64,000 nucleotides of DNA from JAGNHN01 sp964590645 (GCA_964590645.1 CAZPYJ010000005.1:62001-126000); one strand, 5' to 3'. Numbered from the stretch's first letter, positions 1 through 8,693 are shown. Notes: generated from the letters alone by a model not told the origin. Translations and numbers: made by a program.

Positions 1-1
1 C

Positions 2-727
2 CTCCGTGGTATCTGCCTGGGGGATGTGGATGCTTCTTACGATCCTGCCAAGCAGGCGCGCTCTGGAGTGCGGCTCGAAGTCTCTGGTTCCATAGATAGC
101 AAGGGAATGCAAACCACATTGCCTTTTCGCGCCGGATCGGCAATGGAGTTGGGGGCTGCTTCCCTGGTGATCGCGGTTCCGGCAGGGTATCAGGTGGAGG
201 AGGTCCGCCCTGCCAACGAAGAGGGTTCGTTCCTCTGGCATATCCTGGATAATGAGCTTCGTATCGCCTGGTTTGGCCTGGAAGCCTGGAAACTGGAAGC
301 GGGTGCCCCCCTCTTTCATATTTTTGCCAGCCACACATTATTGCCCCAAACCTCCTGGCAGATGAAAGGCGGCAGCAGTCTGGCCGGCCCGGATGGCAAT
401 GAGCTTTCCGACGCCATCTTGTGGATACCTGAAGTACATAAGGCCCCCAAGTCTTTTGTGCTCGGAGAAGCGTATCCCAACCCGGCCAGGGAGCATACCG
501 AAATACGATACCATTTGAGTGCGGAAAGCAATGTGGCGCTCAGCCTTCTCGATCTTCAGGGACGGGAGCTGCGCACCTTGTTTCAGGGCAGTCAGGAAGC
601 GGGAGATCATCTGATACAACTTCCCCTTCACGGTCTATCCTCCGGCCTATATTTATATCGCCTGCGCGGGAGCACGGCCACTTATCAGTTCGAAGAAAGC
701 AAACGCCTGATCGTCATACGTCCTTAA
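2..727 (+). CDS. T9SS-sorted secreted protein, C-terminal part (5' end outside window)
   Basis: The reading frame is open from base 2, so the gene begins upstream of the window; the GTG at 26 is internal. The first residues read GICLGDVDASYDP, a motif that in many Bacteroidota extracellular proteins closes one repeat domain before a cohesin-like beta domain. The middle (about residues 15-145) is that beta-rich domain. The last 85 residues (LGEAYPNPAREHTEIRY through SGLYLYRL to KRLIVI) form a type A type IX secretion C-terminal sorting domain. The product should cross the outer membrane through T9SS and be released or surface-attached. Its function lies in the missing N-terminal part and cannot be named. 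A strong terminator follows 25 bp after the stop. Confidence 0.8.
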   Translation, partial: LRGICLGDVDASYDPAKQARSGVRLEVSGSIDSKGMQTTLPFRAGSAMELGAASLVIAVPAGYQVEEVRPANEEGSFLWHILDNELRIAWFGLEAWKLEAGAPLFHIFASHTLLPQTSWQMKGGSSLAGPDGNELSDAILWIPEVHKAPKSFVLGEAYPNPAREHTEIRYHLSAESNVALSLLDLQGRELRTLFQGSQEAGDHLIQLPLHGLSSGLYLYRLRGSTATYQFEESKRLIVIRP

Positions 728-752
728 AGCCGCAAGCGATAGCAGGACCTTT

Positions 753-779
753 AAAGCCGGTGCATTGCGCCGGCTTTTT
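753..779 (+). terminator. Rho-independent terminator
   Basis: An 8-bp perfect stem AAAGCCGG/CCGGCTTT with a 9-nt loop is followed by a T run. It closes the T9SS protein gene ending at 727. Confidence 0.85.
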
Positions 780-891
780 CTTCACCCCCCTATACATAGT
801 CGGAGCAGTGATCAGCCTGCTTGCCGGCAGACAGGTGGGCAGTTGTAGTGAGACAGTGGTTTGGGTATCGAAATCGAAGGGTCGCTTCCCT

Positions 892-940
892 CGCTTGCCC
901 GCTCCCCGAGCGAAGTCGAGGGGAGCGCAGCCGAAGGGTC
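892..940. repeat. 49-bp direct repeat, copy 1 (left of gap)
   Basis: Identical over 49 bp to 1231-1279 on the other side of the N gap. It contains an inner inverted repeat GCTCCCC (901-907) / GGGGAGC (920-926) around GAGCGAAGTCGA. The 728-1293 stretch holds no gene: only the terminator, these repeats, the 971-1003 repeat and the gap. Confidence 0.85.
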
Positions 941-970
941 CGCTTGTCTTGCTTCCCCCGCTAATTTGTT

Positions 971-1003
971 TTACCACAGATAACACGGATTAACACAGAT
1001 TAA
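971..1003. repeat. Intergenic repeat phrase (ACAGATnAACACnGATTAACACAGATT type)
   Basis: An internally repetitive phrase built from CACAGAT and AACAC units. It is followed by ACCGCAATGAGCGCAAAG (about 1023) and CCTTATGACTTCTTACTTAT (about 1059), which echo the repeats at 10197-10228 and 10376-10414. It is non-coding. From memory, such phrases recur in intergenic DNA of many environmental bacteria; that was not checked here. Confidence 0.5.
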
Positions 1004-1087
1004 AATTGTGGGAATCATTTTAACCGCAATGAGCGCAAAGCGGTCTTCGCCTCCCTTCACCTTATGACTTCTTACTTATAATTTCTG

Positions 1088-1187
1088 NNNNNNNNNNNNN
1101 NNNNNNNNNNNNNNNNNNNNNNNNNNNNNNNNNNNNNNNNNNNNNNNNNNNNNNNNNNNNNNNNNNNNNNNNNNNNNNNNNNNNNNN
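1088..1187. other. Assembly gap (100 N)
   Basis: Exactly 100 N, the usual placeholder for a scaffold gap of unknown size. It lies between two identical 49-bp repeats, so the true length and content are unknown. Confidence 0.99.
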
Positions 1188-1230
1188 GGTGCATTGAGGA
1201 GTCACAGCCTTTCGCAGAGAAAGAAGTTCG

Positions 1231-1279
1231 CGCTTGCCCGCTCCCCGAGCGAAGTCGAGGGGAGCGCAGCCGAAGGGTC
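1231..1279. repeat. 49-bp direct repeat, copy 2 (right of gap)
   Basis: Identical to 892-940. It lies 14 bp downstream of the stop of the C25 peptidase gene. Confidence 0.85.
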
Positions 1280-1293
1280 GCTTCCCCCGCTCC

Positions 1294-4200
1294 CTACGGA
1301 ATCACCACCAGGCGCAATGAACGACGATCTTTTTCTCCCTGCATCATCAAATGATACATCCCCGCAGCCAAGCGATCTGAAAGTTGGAACTGATGATACC
1401 CGGCACTGAGCTTCTGATCAGAAATAAGCTGAACCAGCCTACCGGCCTCATCCGTGAGCACCAAAGAACAGCTTTCTTCCGAAGGAAGATACAGGCGCAC
1501 ATTCACAGCACCCTTCGAAGGATTGGGCCAGGCCTGAAGCAGCATCTCAGCTTTGGGGTTTTCCTGTCCGGTGATAATGCCGGCCACCGCCGGAAATTCC
1601 ACATAATCAATCCAGGCCTTGTCGCTGCCGCTGCTCACCCAGAAGTCTTTCTCATAAGCCCAGCGTAAAGTCCGTTGTCCGGGCGCCACAGGAAAAGCCT
1701 CCCTGGCCCAGGGCTCATTGCCCGACCATTGACCGAGCGGCAATCCATCTATGCTGAAAGTGAGGTAATCATATCCGTTTTCCGAGGAAACTTTTCTGTA
1801 AAAAGAAATGCTGTCATACATCAGCACATTCATTTCGATCTCCATTACCGAAGCACTGCTGTTGCCAATATTTCCGGAAGCAGCACAGTAACTGCCTTCC
1901 CAGGCGCCACTCCCGCTGATCACCCAGGGCTGGTTGCCACCCATTACCCAGGAATACATTGAAAAATCCCCGCTTTCGAAATCCTCCACCATACTGCCTA
2001 CGGTGGGGGCAAAGGCGGCTGTGGCTTCATACAGGCCTGCTACGAAATAGCTGTGTACTTCAATCACATCGCCAGCCTGTGCCGCAGCGCTGATGTCCAT
2101 CTGAAACTGTAACCACTGCTCATCTCCGCCAGCCATCGTACTCAGACTGGCGCTTCCGTTCACCAGGGTTGCCAGGGGGCTGTAGGTGGTCAGGTACAGA
2201 CTTGGATTTCCTGCATCTGAATGGCCGGTGTTCTTAAGGCGAAGCACTACTTCAATGCTCTCGCCCGGATCGATGCTGCCATTGCCGTTGCCCAGCACCT
2301 GGTCGTCAATGCCCATCTCCAGGATCTTCAGCAAGGGCGCATTCAGTTTCAAGGTATATGGGTATGACCATAGGTTTCCGGCCGTATCGGCGATCAGGAT
2401 GGACAAAGCGGCTAAATGCTGATCGGGAATAAATGCTGCGATATCCAGGCTGAAGGCGGCGGGCAGCAGCAAAGTATCCCCCGCTCCGATGCTGCTGAAA
2501 TTCACGGTGCTATCCGTAATATTCAACAAAGTATCATTGCTCCAGAGGGTAGCCGTCAGTTGGGAGGCCGGCAGGTTGCCAAAATTCTCCAGGCGGAGGT
2601 CAAGCTGGATGTTCTCCCCATAGTCCGCCAGGCCATTGTTGTTTCCTCCGCTCAGGTCTGTCACCACCACCTGCTGAATGCCTACATAAGGTCCATTCGG
2701 CACGATGACCATCACACTGTCGATATAGGGAATGCGGTTTTGTTTGCTCGCTACCAGCATCGCAGGGCCGGGGCTCAGGAATGGGGTAAACTGCAGGTTC
2801 AGGTTCCCCAGGGAATCGGCCAGGCCGGCGCCCTGCAATACGCCATTGCGGGAGATCCCGACATAGGTATAGGGTTCGGTTTGTATGGAGAGGTTGCCCA
2901 TTCCTACGGGCATCACAGGGTTGTGAGTGATATACAGATCGGAGGGCCTGCCCAGATAGGTCATCACCGTGGGATCTCCCATCAGGTGGTATATTTCCCA
3001 GTAGTATTTGTCCTGGCTCGAAGTGGAGGCACTTACCGCCATATTCCCCGCCGAAATAATCTGTCCGTTGGTCTCAAACCACTCGCTACGGGCTTCGCCC
3101 TGAGTGTGGAAAAGCCGGTCGTAAGCACCCAGACCCGTGCCCGCATAGCTTGGATTGGCCACAGGACTGCCTACTCCGACACTCCAATAATAGTCCTCAT
3201 CCCAGAGGGTATTATTGCTTCCGCCTATATAAGCCAAAGCACCTTTCCCCTGGGCCCTCACCAGGGCCTCCCCAAAGCAGGTGACGTCGAACTTATTGGA
3301 CAGGCAACAGTTGCCAATCATCAGGGGGTATTTGGAGGTGTTTTGTAATCCGTTGATGTGAGAAGTGGTGAAAGAAGGATCAGACCAGCCATTGCTGCCG
3401 CAGTGGGCCGTATAGTTCACAAAACCGGCCCCGTTGCTCACCTGACTGATGATCTGGGAGGCACTGCTTCCGGAGGCCGGATACAGCCAGGTATGGGAGG
3501 TGATGCCGTTGGATGAGTTGAAATACAAGCTGTTTCCGTAGTTGATTTGCCCGTTCCCGTGGACAGGGCCGAAGGAATTATCCATTCCGGCTACCATTAC
3601 TGCATCTGCCAGGAAGGAGGTATCCGGCAACAGGAACATCTCGTATTCCAAAGTCTTGTCGAGCTGGGGCTGCAACTCGGTGAGGTTATTGGCTGAAAAG
3701 CGGCCGTAGAATAGTTCGGGAAGATAATCTCCCGCGCCATCGTATTCAAAATAATACAGATCGGAGGGATGGGAGCCGGTGGTGCCGCTGAATGCCGGGA
3801 TCTGGGCTACATCCCCAACCAGAATGGCATAGGATGGCGCCGGATCGGAAGGCGTTGCAGCATTGTATAATCCCTGGAGATAAGATTTGATGGAAGCCGT
3901 GGTGCTTCCCACCCCGGGATTATTGGTGTAGGCTTCGATGACGGTGAAGCCTTTTTTCTTTTTCCAGGTGATGAAATCCTGTAAGGCGGTCTGGAACATC
4001 GGATCAGAAACGATCACCAGTTTCATCGGCAGGCCCGACAGATCATTTACCGATTCGGGCAAAGGGTTGAGAAGCCGGGCGTAGGCAGGGCGGAAGGCAG
4101 GGGAGTAGTATTTTTGGAGCTGTGCCCGGGTGGCTTCCATATCGGCATCTTCAAAAACAATCTCTACCGTAATATCCTCCGTCACTTCCAGCAGGTGCTG

Positions 4201-4746
4201 CACCGGATTGTAGCGGAAGGGGGCATAGACCAGGCGGGCCATTTGTACCCCCCGCATTTTGCCGAGATATTCCACACGGATATTTTTATCGGGGCCAAAA
4301 GCATCGGTCTGATAAGCTTGCAGGTGCTTCACAAAAGCGACTTCCTCAGGGTCCTGATCTTTAAAAAGGGAAGGCTGCAAAGGCATCAGCGGTGCCGGAA
4401 AGCCTTCGGATTGCACCGAAAGGATGCGGGTGGCCTTTTCTTCAATTTCAATGCGGATCTCAGCCCCTTCAGGGATGGCGATCAGGCGGGTGAAGACAGG
4501 CAGGTTCGGCAAGCCGGTGCGGGCATAGTCGGAGGATAAATTTTCCAGCTGGAGGAGGGTATAGCTTCCCTCTCCGGCAAAGGTTTCAGCGAAATGCAGC
4601 TGATTTACTACCGCCCGGAAACGCAGGCCGTTTTCTGTTTGAGACAGAAGACGCAGGGAAGCATCCGGGGAGATGGCGGAAAGGCTGTACAGCGAAGCCA
4701 TCAGAAAACCAAGCAAAAGCCTGGTGCGAAAGAAGTTGAAACGCAT
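1294..4746 (-). CDS. Gingipain-like C25 cysteine peptidase with T9SS sorting domain
   Basis: A 1150-residue secreted protease. Residues 1-24 are a signal peptide. Residues 25-230 resemble the C25 propeptide. The peptidase domain spans about 240-600 with the catalytic pair visible: His448 in NYTAHCGSNGW and Cys480 in IGNCCLSNKF, matching the GHG and Cys positions of gingipains. Two beta-sandwich modules follow (about 690-900), then a MAM/jelly-roll-like segment (about 930-1050) and a T9SS type A sorting domain at the end (WPNPSKGAVNVRLYL to RLVVIP). The product probably degrades extracellular protein after T9SS export. ATG 4746 gives the signal peptide and lies 22 nt after a perfect -7 box. 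It is divergent from the sigma factor gene. Confidence 0.9.
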   Translation of the reverse strand: MRFNFFRTRLLLGFLMASLYSLSAISPDASLRLLSQTENGLRFRAVVNQLHFAETFAGEGSYTLLQLENLSSDYARTGLPNLPVFTRLIAIPEGAEIRIEIEEKATRILSVQSEGFPAPLMPLQPSLFKDQDPEEVAFVKHLQAYQTDAFGPDKNIRVEYLGKMRGVQMARLVYAPFRYNPVQHLLEVTEDITVEIVFEDADMEATRAQLQKYYSPAFRPAYARLLNPLPESVNDLSGLPMKLVIVSDPMFQTALQDFITWKKKKGFTVIEAYTNNPGVGSTTASIKSYLQGLYNAATPSDPAPSYAILVGDVAQIPAFSGTTGSHPSDLYYFEYDGAGDYLPELFYGRFSANNLTELQPQLDKTLEYEMFLLPDTSFLADAVMVAGMDNSFGPVHGNGQINYGNSLYFNSSNGITSHTWLYPASGSSASQIISQVSNGAGFVNYTAHCGSNGWSDPSFTTSHINGLQNTSKYPLMIGNCCLSNKFDVTCFGEALVRAQGKGALAYIGGSNNTLWDEDYYWSVGVGSPVANPSYAGTGLGAYDRLFHTQGEARSEWFETNGQIISAGNMAVSASTSSQDKYYWEIYHLMGDPTVMTYLGRPSDLYITHNPVMPVGMGNLSIQTEPYTYVGISRNGVLQGAGLADSLGNLNLQFTPFLSPGPAMLVASKQNRIPYIDSVMVIVPNGPYVGIQQVVVTDLSGGNNNGLADYGENIQLDLRLENFGNLPASQLTATLWSNDTLLNITDSTVNFSSIGAGDTLLLPAAFSLDIAAFIPDQHLAALSILIADTAGNLWSYPYTLKLNAPLLKILEMGIDDQVLGNGNGSIDPGESIEVVLRLKNTGHSDAGNPSLYLTTYSPLATLVNGSASLSTMAGGDEQWLQFQMDISAAAQAGDVIEVHSYFVAGLYEATAAFAPTVGSMVEDFESGDFSMYSWVMGGNQPWVISGSGAWEGSYCAASGNIGNSSASVMEIEMNVLMYDSISFYRKVSSENGYDYLTFSIDGLPLGQWSGNEPWAREAFPVAPGQRTLRWAYEKDFWVSSGSDKAWIDYVEFPAVAGIITGQENPKAEMLLQAWPNPSKGAVNVRLYLPSEESCSLVLTDEAGRLVQLISDQKLSAGYHQFQLSDRLAAGMYHLMMQGEKDRRSLRLVVIP

Positions 4747-4768
4747 CTAATCTACCATTTGAATGCCC

Positions 4769-4776
4769 CAAAGATA
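4769..4776 (-). promoter_or_regulatory. Bacteroidota -7 box TATCTTTG for the C25 peptidase
   Basis: A perfect TAnnTTTG on the minus strand, 22 nt upstream of the start codon at 4746. No clear -33 TTG element is seen. Confidence 0.6.
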
Positions 4777-4840
4777 CACTTTTCAGTACCTCACAAAGGA
4801 ATGCCCTGTTTAGAAGGAGAGACCGGGATTCATCCTCAAA

Positions 4841-5518
4841 ATGTATCTTTGGCAAAACACTTCAGGATTGCAGGAAGATCCCCACACATCATCCCCGGAA
4901 TGGGAAGCACAGGCCGATGAGGCGCTGCTGGCCCACTACCGCGCCTCCGGGGATATGCGGGTGATCGGGGAATTATACACCCGCTATACCCATCTGGTGT
5001 ATGGGAACTGCCTGCGTTTTATGGGCAATGAAGAAGATGCGAAGGATGCGGTGATGCAGGTCTTTGAAAAGCTGATCCGGGTGCTGGCCGAGACCGAAAT
5101 CCATTACTTCTCTTCCTGGCTTTACCAGGTCAGCAGCCGACATTGTCTGATGGTCCTGCGCAAGCGGGGAAGCGAACAGCGTGCCCTGGAGGGATTTACC
5201 GCAGAAATTGCGCAGCATTTTATGGAAAACGGGCCGGGGGTACATCTCAATGAGGGAGAGGGAGAGGGACAGGGACAGGGAGAAGGAGAAGGAATGGTGG
5301 AGGGGAAGGATTTGGCGCAGGCGATGGCTTCGCTGAAGGAGGGGCAGCGGCGATGTGTGGAGTTGATGTACCTGGAGGGTTTATCCTATCAGGCCATTGC
5401 GGAGGAGACGGGATACAGCCTGAAACAGGTGAAGAGTTATATTCAGAATGCAAAAAGAAACCTGAAGATATTATTAAGCAAAGTGGCAATGATCATAGGC
5501 TTTTTGATTCATTTTTAA
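4841..5518 (+). CDS. ECF RNA polymerase sigma factor with Gly/Glu/Gln linker and hydrophobic tail
   Basis: A sigma-70 family protein of the extracytoplasmic-function type. Region 2 lies at about residues 27-100 (DEALLAHYRASGD, YGNCLRFMGNEEDAKDAVMQVFEKL). Region 4 lies at about 160-210 (LKEGQRRCVELMYLEGLSYQAIAEETGYSLKQVKS). Between them is a low-complexity linker rich in GEGEG/GQGQG (about 138-152), encoded by GGGAGA/GGGACA hexamers. The protein ends in a hydrophobic stretch, SKVAMIIGFLIHF. The first ATG (4841) overlaps a perfect TATCTTTG promoter box at 4844-4851, so translation may really begin at TTG 4868 (Leu10). It is followed 12 bp later by its likely anti-sigma gene. Confidence 0.88.
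   Translation: MYLWQNTSGLQEDPHTSSPEWEAQADEALLAHYRASGDMRVIGELYTRYTHLVYGNCLRFMGNEEDAKDAVMQVFEKLIRVLAETEIHYFSSWLYQVSSRHCLMVLRKRGSEQRALEGFTAEIAQHFMENGPGVHLNEGEGEGQGQGEGEGMVEGKDLAQAMASLKEGQRRCVELMYLEGLSYQAIAEETGYSLKQVKSYIQNAKRNLKILLSKVAMIIGFLIHF
4844..4851 (+). promoter_or_regulatory. -7 box TATCTTTG overlapping the annotated sigma factor start
   Basis: A perfect TAnnTTTG starting one base after the ATG at 4841. If used, ATG 4841 would not be in the mRNA and TTG 4868 becomes the most plausible start. Confidence 0.45.
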
Positions 5519-5530
5519 GGATTATCAGGG

Positions 5531-6688
5531 ATGAGCAAAGAAAGAGATCCGATCTGCTTCCTTCCTTCCGGCTGCCTCCGGCCCGAGGCCTTCCGGCAGT
5601 ATGAGGAGGGTGTGCTTCCTGCTGCCTTGCGCCTGGAGGTGGATGCCCATTTGGCGCTGTGTCCGCTTTGCCGCAATGCGCTGGAGGGGATGCGCCTTGT
5701 CGGAAATCAGGATGTCTTTGCTCAGCAGGTGGACAGCCTGAATGCGGCCGTGCGGGCCCGCGCCGCTGAGACGCGGCCTATCCCTGTCCCTACCCCTGTC
5801 CCTGTCCCTTCTTTGATCCACCATCGCCCTTTGCGTTGGATTGCTTTTAGTGCGGCCGCCACCCTGCTGATTGGGATGATTTTCTCTTTCTACCTCTATC
5901 AGCTCAACCGCCTCCCATATACCGACGTGGCCGAGGGCTATGTGGCGGTGATGCCGGATCGCCCCGATTTGTTCCGATTGCCTTCGCCCCGCCTGGAGAT
6001 GGAAGTGTGGCTGGATTCAGAGCCATCGGGAAACCATATCGCAATGGCAGAAGATAGTCCGCAGGAGATGCCTCCACCCGCTATGATTGAAGAAGAAAGC
6101 CTTGATTTGGCGGAAGAACAGGATGAACCCCAGGCGGATATGATCGCAGAAGTAGTTGAAAGCAAGGAAGCCCAAGCAGTACCTTCAACCGCCAAAGGAA
6201 TGGCGGTGCCGGCCGGCGATGATGCGGTGCAAAAGGCAGAGACAACGCGATTTGTTGCGACAGACCAGCTACAGGTACAGGGTACTGCAAGTGTTGTTTC
6301 TCATACGCCTCAGGCCACCTCGATTGAAGGGGTGGTGGTAAGCAATGAGTTGTTTTTTGATACGGAATACACCCGGACGATATACACGGTGGCCGAGCAG
6401 ATGCCTGTTTTCCAGGGGGGTAAGGAAGCGATGGATGCCTGGTTTCGCACTGCTTTGGAAATGGAAGATTATATGGGTACCGACACTGCTGTGATCATTG
6501 AGGCCGTGATAGATCCCCGGGGCCGCCCACGAATGCTGAAGGTATCGGAGGGTTTGGACCGCCAGACTGAGCGGCAGGTGCTGCGTGCGATCCGCAGGAT
6601 GCCCGACTGGCAGCCCGGCTACCAGGATGGGATGGCGGTGGCGGTGCGGATGCGTTTGCGCATTGTCGTACCGAAGGGAGGCCTTTAA
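5531..6688 (+). CDS. Membrane anti-sigma-like protein with zinc finger and TonB C-terminal domain
   Basis: A 385-residue single-pass inner-membrane protein. The cytoplasmic N-terminus has a zinc-finger anti-sigma-like motif (VDAHLALCPLCRNAL, His-x3-Cys-x2-Cys) that would bind the sigma factor encoded 12 bp upstream. A Pro/Val/Thr linker (about 83-93) is encoded by CCCTGT hexamers. A transmembrane helix spans about residues 98-123 (WIAFSAAATLLIGMIFSFYLY). A long acidic periplasmic segment leads to a TonB C-terminal domain (about 275-385, ending ADTAVIIEAVIDPRG-like beta strands and MRLRIVVPKGG). The architecture suggests that a periplasmic or outer-membrane signal reaches the sigma factor through the TonB-like domain; this is inferred. 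Confidence 0.8.
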   Translation: MSKERDPICFLPSGCLRPEAFRQYEEGVLPAALRLEVDAHLALCPLCRNALEGMRLVGNQDVFAQQVDSLNAAVRARAAETRPIPVPTPVPVPSLIHHRPLRWIAFSAAATLLIGMIFSFYLYQLNRLPYTDVAEGYVAVMPDRPDLFRLPSPRLEMEVWLDSEPSGNHIAMAEDSPQEMPPPAMIEEESLDLAEEQDEPQADMIAEVVESKEAQAVPSTAKGMAVPAGDDAVQKAETTRFVATDQLQVQGTASVVSHTPQATSIEGVVVSNELFFDTEYTRTIYTVAEQMPVFQGGKEAMDAWFRTALEMEDYMGTDTAVIIEAVIDPRGRPRMLKVSEGLDRQTERQVLRAIRRMPDWQPGYQDGMAVAVRMRLRIVVPKGGL

Positions 6689-6752
6689 ATATTGGATTTC
6701 TGTGAGGCTTTCCGTTGCAGAATTCCTGGCCGTAAGAAAAGAGAAATATCCT

Positions 6753-6760
6753 TACTTTTG
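6753..6760 (+). promoter_or_regulatory. -7 box TACTTTTG for tRNA-Thr
   Basis: A perfect TAnnTTTG ending 18 nt before the tRNA 5' end. Confidence 0.6.
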
Positions 6761-6778
6761 TGCCCTTGTGATTTACAG

Positions 6779-6851
6779 GCCTCTTTAGCTCAGTTGGTAG
6801 AGCAGCTCACTCGTAATGAGCAGGTCGCCGGTTCGAGTCCGGTGAGAGGCT
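6779..6851 (+). tRNA. tRNA-Thr (anticodon CGT)
   Basis: A 73-nt cloverleaf. The acceptor GCCTCTT pairs with GAGAGGC. The D arm is GCTC..GAGC. The anticodon arm GCTCA-CTCGTAA-TGAGC has anticodon CGT reading ACG. The T arm is GCCGG-TTCGAGT-CCGGT. The discriminator is T and no CCA is encoded. Confidence 0.95.
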
Positions 6852-6852
6852 C

Positions 6853-6914
6853 AAAAACAGTGTGGGGGGTTGGCCCTTCGGCTTCGCTCAGGGACCAAGC
6901 CCCACACTGTTTTT
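6853..6914 (+). terminator. Terminator of tRNA-Thr
   Basis: A perfect 15-bp inverted repeat, AAAAACAGTGTGGGG (6853-6867) and CCCCACACTGTTTTT (6900-6914), begins 2 nt after the tRNA. The loop carries CTTCGGCTTCGCTCAGGG, which has the character of the intergenic repeats elsewhere in the window. Confidence 0.85.
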
Positions 6915-6915
6915 C

Positions 6916-6974
6916 CCTCCACACTCATCCTCCACACTCATCCTCAAACTCATCCTCAAACTATTCCTCAAACT
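6916..6974. repeat. Degenerate tandem repeat of CTCCACACTCATC / CTCAAACTCATC
   Basis: Four to five imperfect 12-13 bp units. The same words recur in the loop of the tRNA-Leu terminator (42961-42977) and at 42862-42878. The rest of 6975-7247 shows no gene I can support. Confidence 0.6.
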
Positions 6975-7247
6975 AATTTTTTTCAGATTTTTTCTCCGAA
7001 ACGCAAGCCCTAATTCGTCTATACGCAAGTGAGGATTAATCTATCTGATTAATGTTTGATTTCGAAAAGCTTCCCCAAAACAGGACAGCGCTAAATTAAA
7101 GAACTTTCATTCTCTTTCTGGATTTGCTTTCCGGATTGCAGAAGATCACCCGATCAAGTCCACTGTCCTTTGTCCCATCGATGCCCATACTTCGTATTAT
7201 GTCAGCCCGACTGAACAGGATAGAATATGGTTTTTGGCGGTAAGTTA

Positions 7248-8348
7248 TCATTCGGACAAGCCGGATAAGTCAATTGGGACAATGAAATTCCGTCCAAAAG
7301 AGAATGGGATGACACTCTTATGCTGCAGCCTTCCGATGATCATCGCTGGATGTGTGTGAAATTTTGATGCAAATAGAAGAACATCTTGCTCTGTAAGTGG
7401 AAGAGATGCGAGCACATCTTTTTCTTGATCTTCTGAGAAAGTCCAGCGTTCCGCAAACCTATGAGCTTCCCTTTCTTTCTCTGCATCTGATTCTTTGAAG
7501 TTAACACCTTCGAGAGATACGTATTTTTTTCCGTGCAACAGAATGTGTCCAGCTTCGTGGAAGAATGTGAACCAAAAGCGATCGTTTTGCTGATACCGAG
7601 CAGTTAATTGTATCACTGGTGTGTCCTTGATCCACCTGGTGGACCCACTAATGGGTGCTTTCGGAAGTTTGGGGGTATAAAAAACTTTAACGCCAGCCTC
7701 TGCACAAAGTCGTTGCAATTCTGAAAAGAAGTGGACAGGCTGAGAAACCATCAATTCTCGGATTGTGTTCAACGCCTTTTTGAATCGTTTCTCATTATAG
7801 ATTCCGACTTCATTGGATTCTGCTTGAAGTTCACCTTGCCTGAGCCAGGCAGATATTGCGTGAGGTTCCTGGGTGTGTTTCAAGGAGGCATATGCGGCAA
7901 CCTTAAGTTTACGATTCATATATAAATCTTGCCACGCTACCTCATCTGAAATACCAAAGTAATCTAATAGGTTAATGGTTTTCTTCCGAATGTCTCTTTC
8001 TTTTGGCACCCATCCATAGCTTGCCATTTCACGATAAGGAAAATTCCTTGCCCAAGGCTCTGCCTCGATTACGACCTTTTCACGACTTAGGCGAGCTTTG
8101 TACTCATTGTACCGTGCCTGCTTATTCATCCAGAAGTGTGCTGGAATTCTGGTAACATTCTCGAAAATGACAGCCATCTCAGGAGTAATAGAACTATCAC
8201 CCTTAAGTACTGCAATGACGGTTTTCTCAGGTTTTCCAACCCGAATCGCAAACTCCTTTTGGCTCATCTGCATTTCATCCAATTTCTCTTCCAGTGTGCA
8301 GCCAGGATGCAAAACCTCTTGGGGAGAATATTCATTAGCCTTAGTCAT
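7248..8348 (-). CDS. higA: HigA-type antitoxin fused to ImmA/IrrE (DUF955) metallopeptidase
   Basis: About 366 residues. The N-terminus (about 10-80) is an XRE/HigA helix-turn-helix with SQKEFAIRVGKPEKTVIAVL and the TPEMAVIFENVTRIPAHFW signature of HigA antitoxins. The C-terminal half is an ImmA/IrrE peptidase-like domain with HEAGH at about 265-269. It should bind the upstream toxin and repress the operon. GTG 8351 abuts the toxin stop codon and ATG 8348 follows at once; GAAGGG just upstream could be a ribosome-binding site for either. It is much longer than the classical HigA of about 100 residues, a known long variant. The gene is AT-richer than the flanking core genes. Confidence 0.88.
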   Translation of the reverse strand: MTKANEYSPQEVLHPGCTLEEKLDEMQMSQKEFAIRVGKPEKTVIAVLKGDSSITPEMAVIFENVTRIPAHFWMNKQARYNEYKARLSREKVVIEAEPWARNFPYREMASYGWVPKERDIRKKTINLLDYFGISDEVAWQDLYMNRKLKVAAYASLKHTQEPHAISAWLRQGELQAESNEVGIYNEKRFKKALNTIRELMVSQPVHFFSELQRLCAEAGVKVFYTPKLPKAPISGSTRWIKDTPVIQLTARYQQNDRFWFTFFHEAGHILLHGKKYVSLEGVNFKESDAEKEREAHRFAERWTFSEDQEKDVLASLPLTEQDVLLFASKFHTHPAMIIGRLQHKSVIPFSFGRNFIVPIDLSGLSE

Positions 8349-8351
8349 CAC

Positions 8352-8693
8352 TTACCCTTCTTTATGGTAATTATTGATTTCAAGAATTATAATAGCCCGG
8401 ATATCAGTTAACACTTGTTTTCCATCATTGTCCTTCGGGATAGGATCTGCTGCAGGCATAAATATTAGACGATAGGGCTGGTCCAAGTCACAGGACCACT
8501 GATCCTTTCTGTTCCCCTTTAGCTGATGATAGTTCCCGGGTAAATGCTCAAAGTCTGCAAACGAATCGGCATCACGGATGTCTTCCATTCTTTTCTGAAA
8601 AGCCTTTGCACGCTGGGCACCTAGCTTTTGTCTTGCTAGTCCATTGTGGTTGGCATACTTTTTTAATTTCTTGTCTGCAAAGATAATATCCAT
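8352..8693 (-). CDS. higB: HigB/RelE-family mRNA interferase toxin
   Basis: A 113-residue RelE/HigB-fold protein. It opens MDIIFADKKLKKYANHN and holds the typical strand/helix series LARQKLGAQRAKAFQKRM, FEHLPGNYHQLKGNRKDQWSCDL and QPYRLIFMPAADP, ending TDIRAIIILEINNYHKEG. As a HigB-like ribosome-dependent ribonuclease it would cut mRNA during translation when the antitoxin is lost. The toxin lies upstream of the antitoxin, the usual HigBA order, and the two genes touch. A dyad operator lies 34 bp upstream. Confidence 0.85.
   Translation of the reverse strand: MDIIFADKKLKKYANHNGLARQKLGAQRAKAFQKRMEDIRDADSFADFEHLPGNYHQLKGNRKDQWSCDLDQPYRLIFMPAADPIPKDNDGKQVLTDIRAIIILEINNYHKEG

Noticed and set aside
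2416..3348. A 310-codon plus-strand frame
   Set aside because: Antisense to the C25 peptidase, no start context and no domain.
7097..7190. Short minus-strand frame downstream of higA (starts near ATGGGCATCGATGGG)
   Set aside because: About 30 codons, no homology recognised, no promoter or ribosome-binding site; not enough support.
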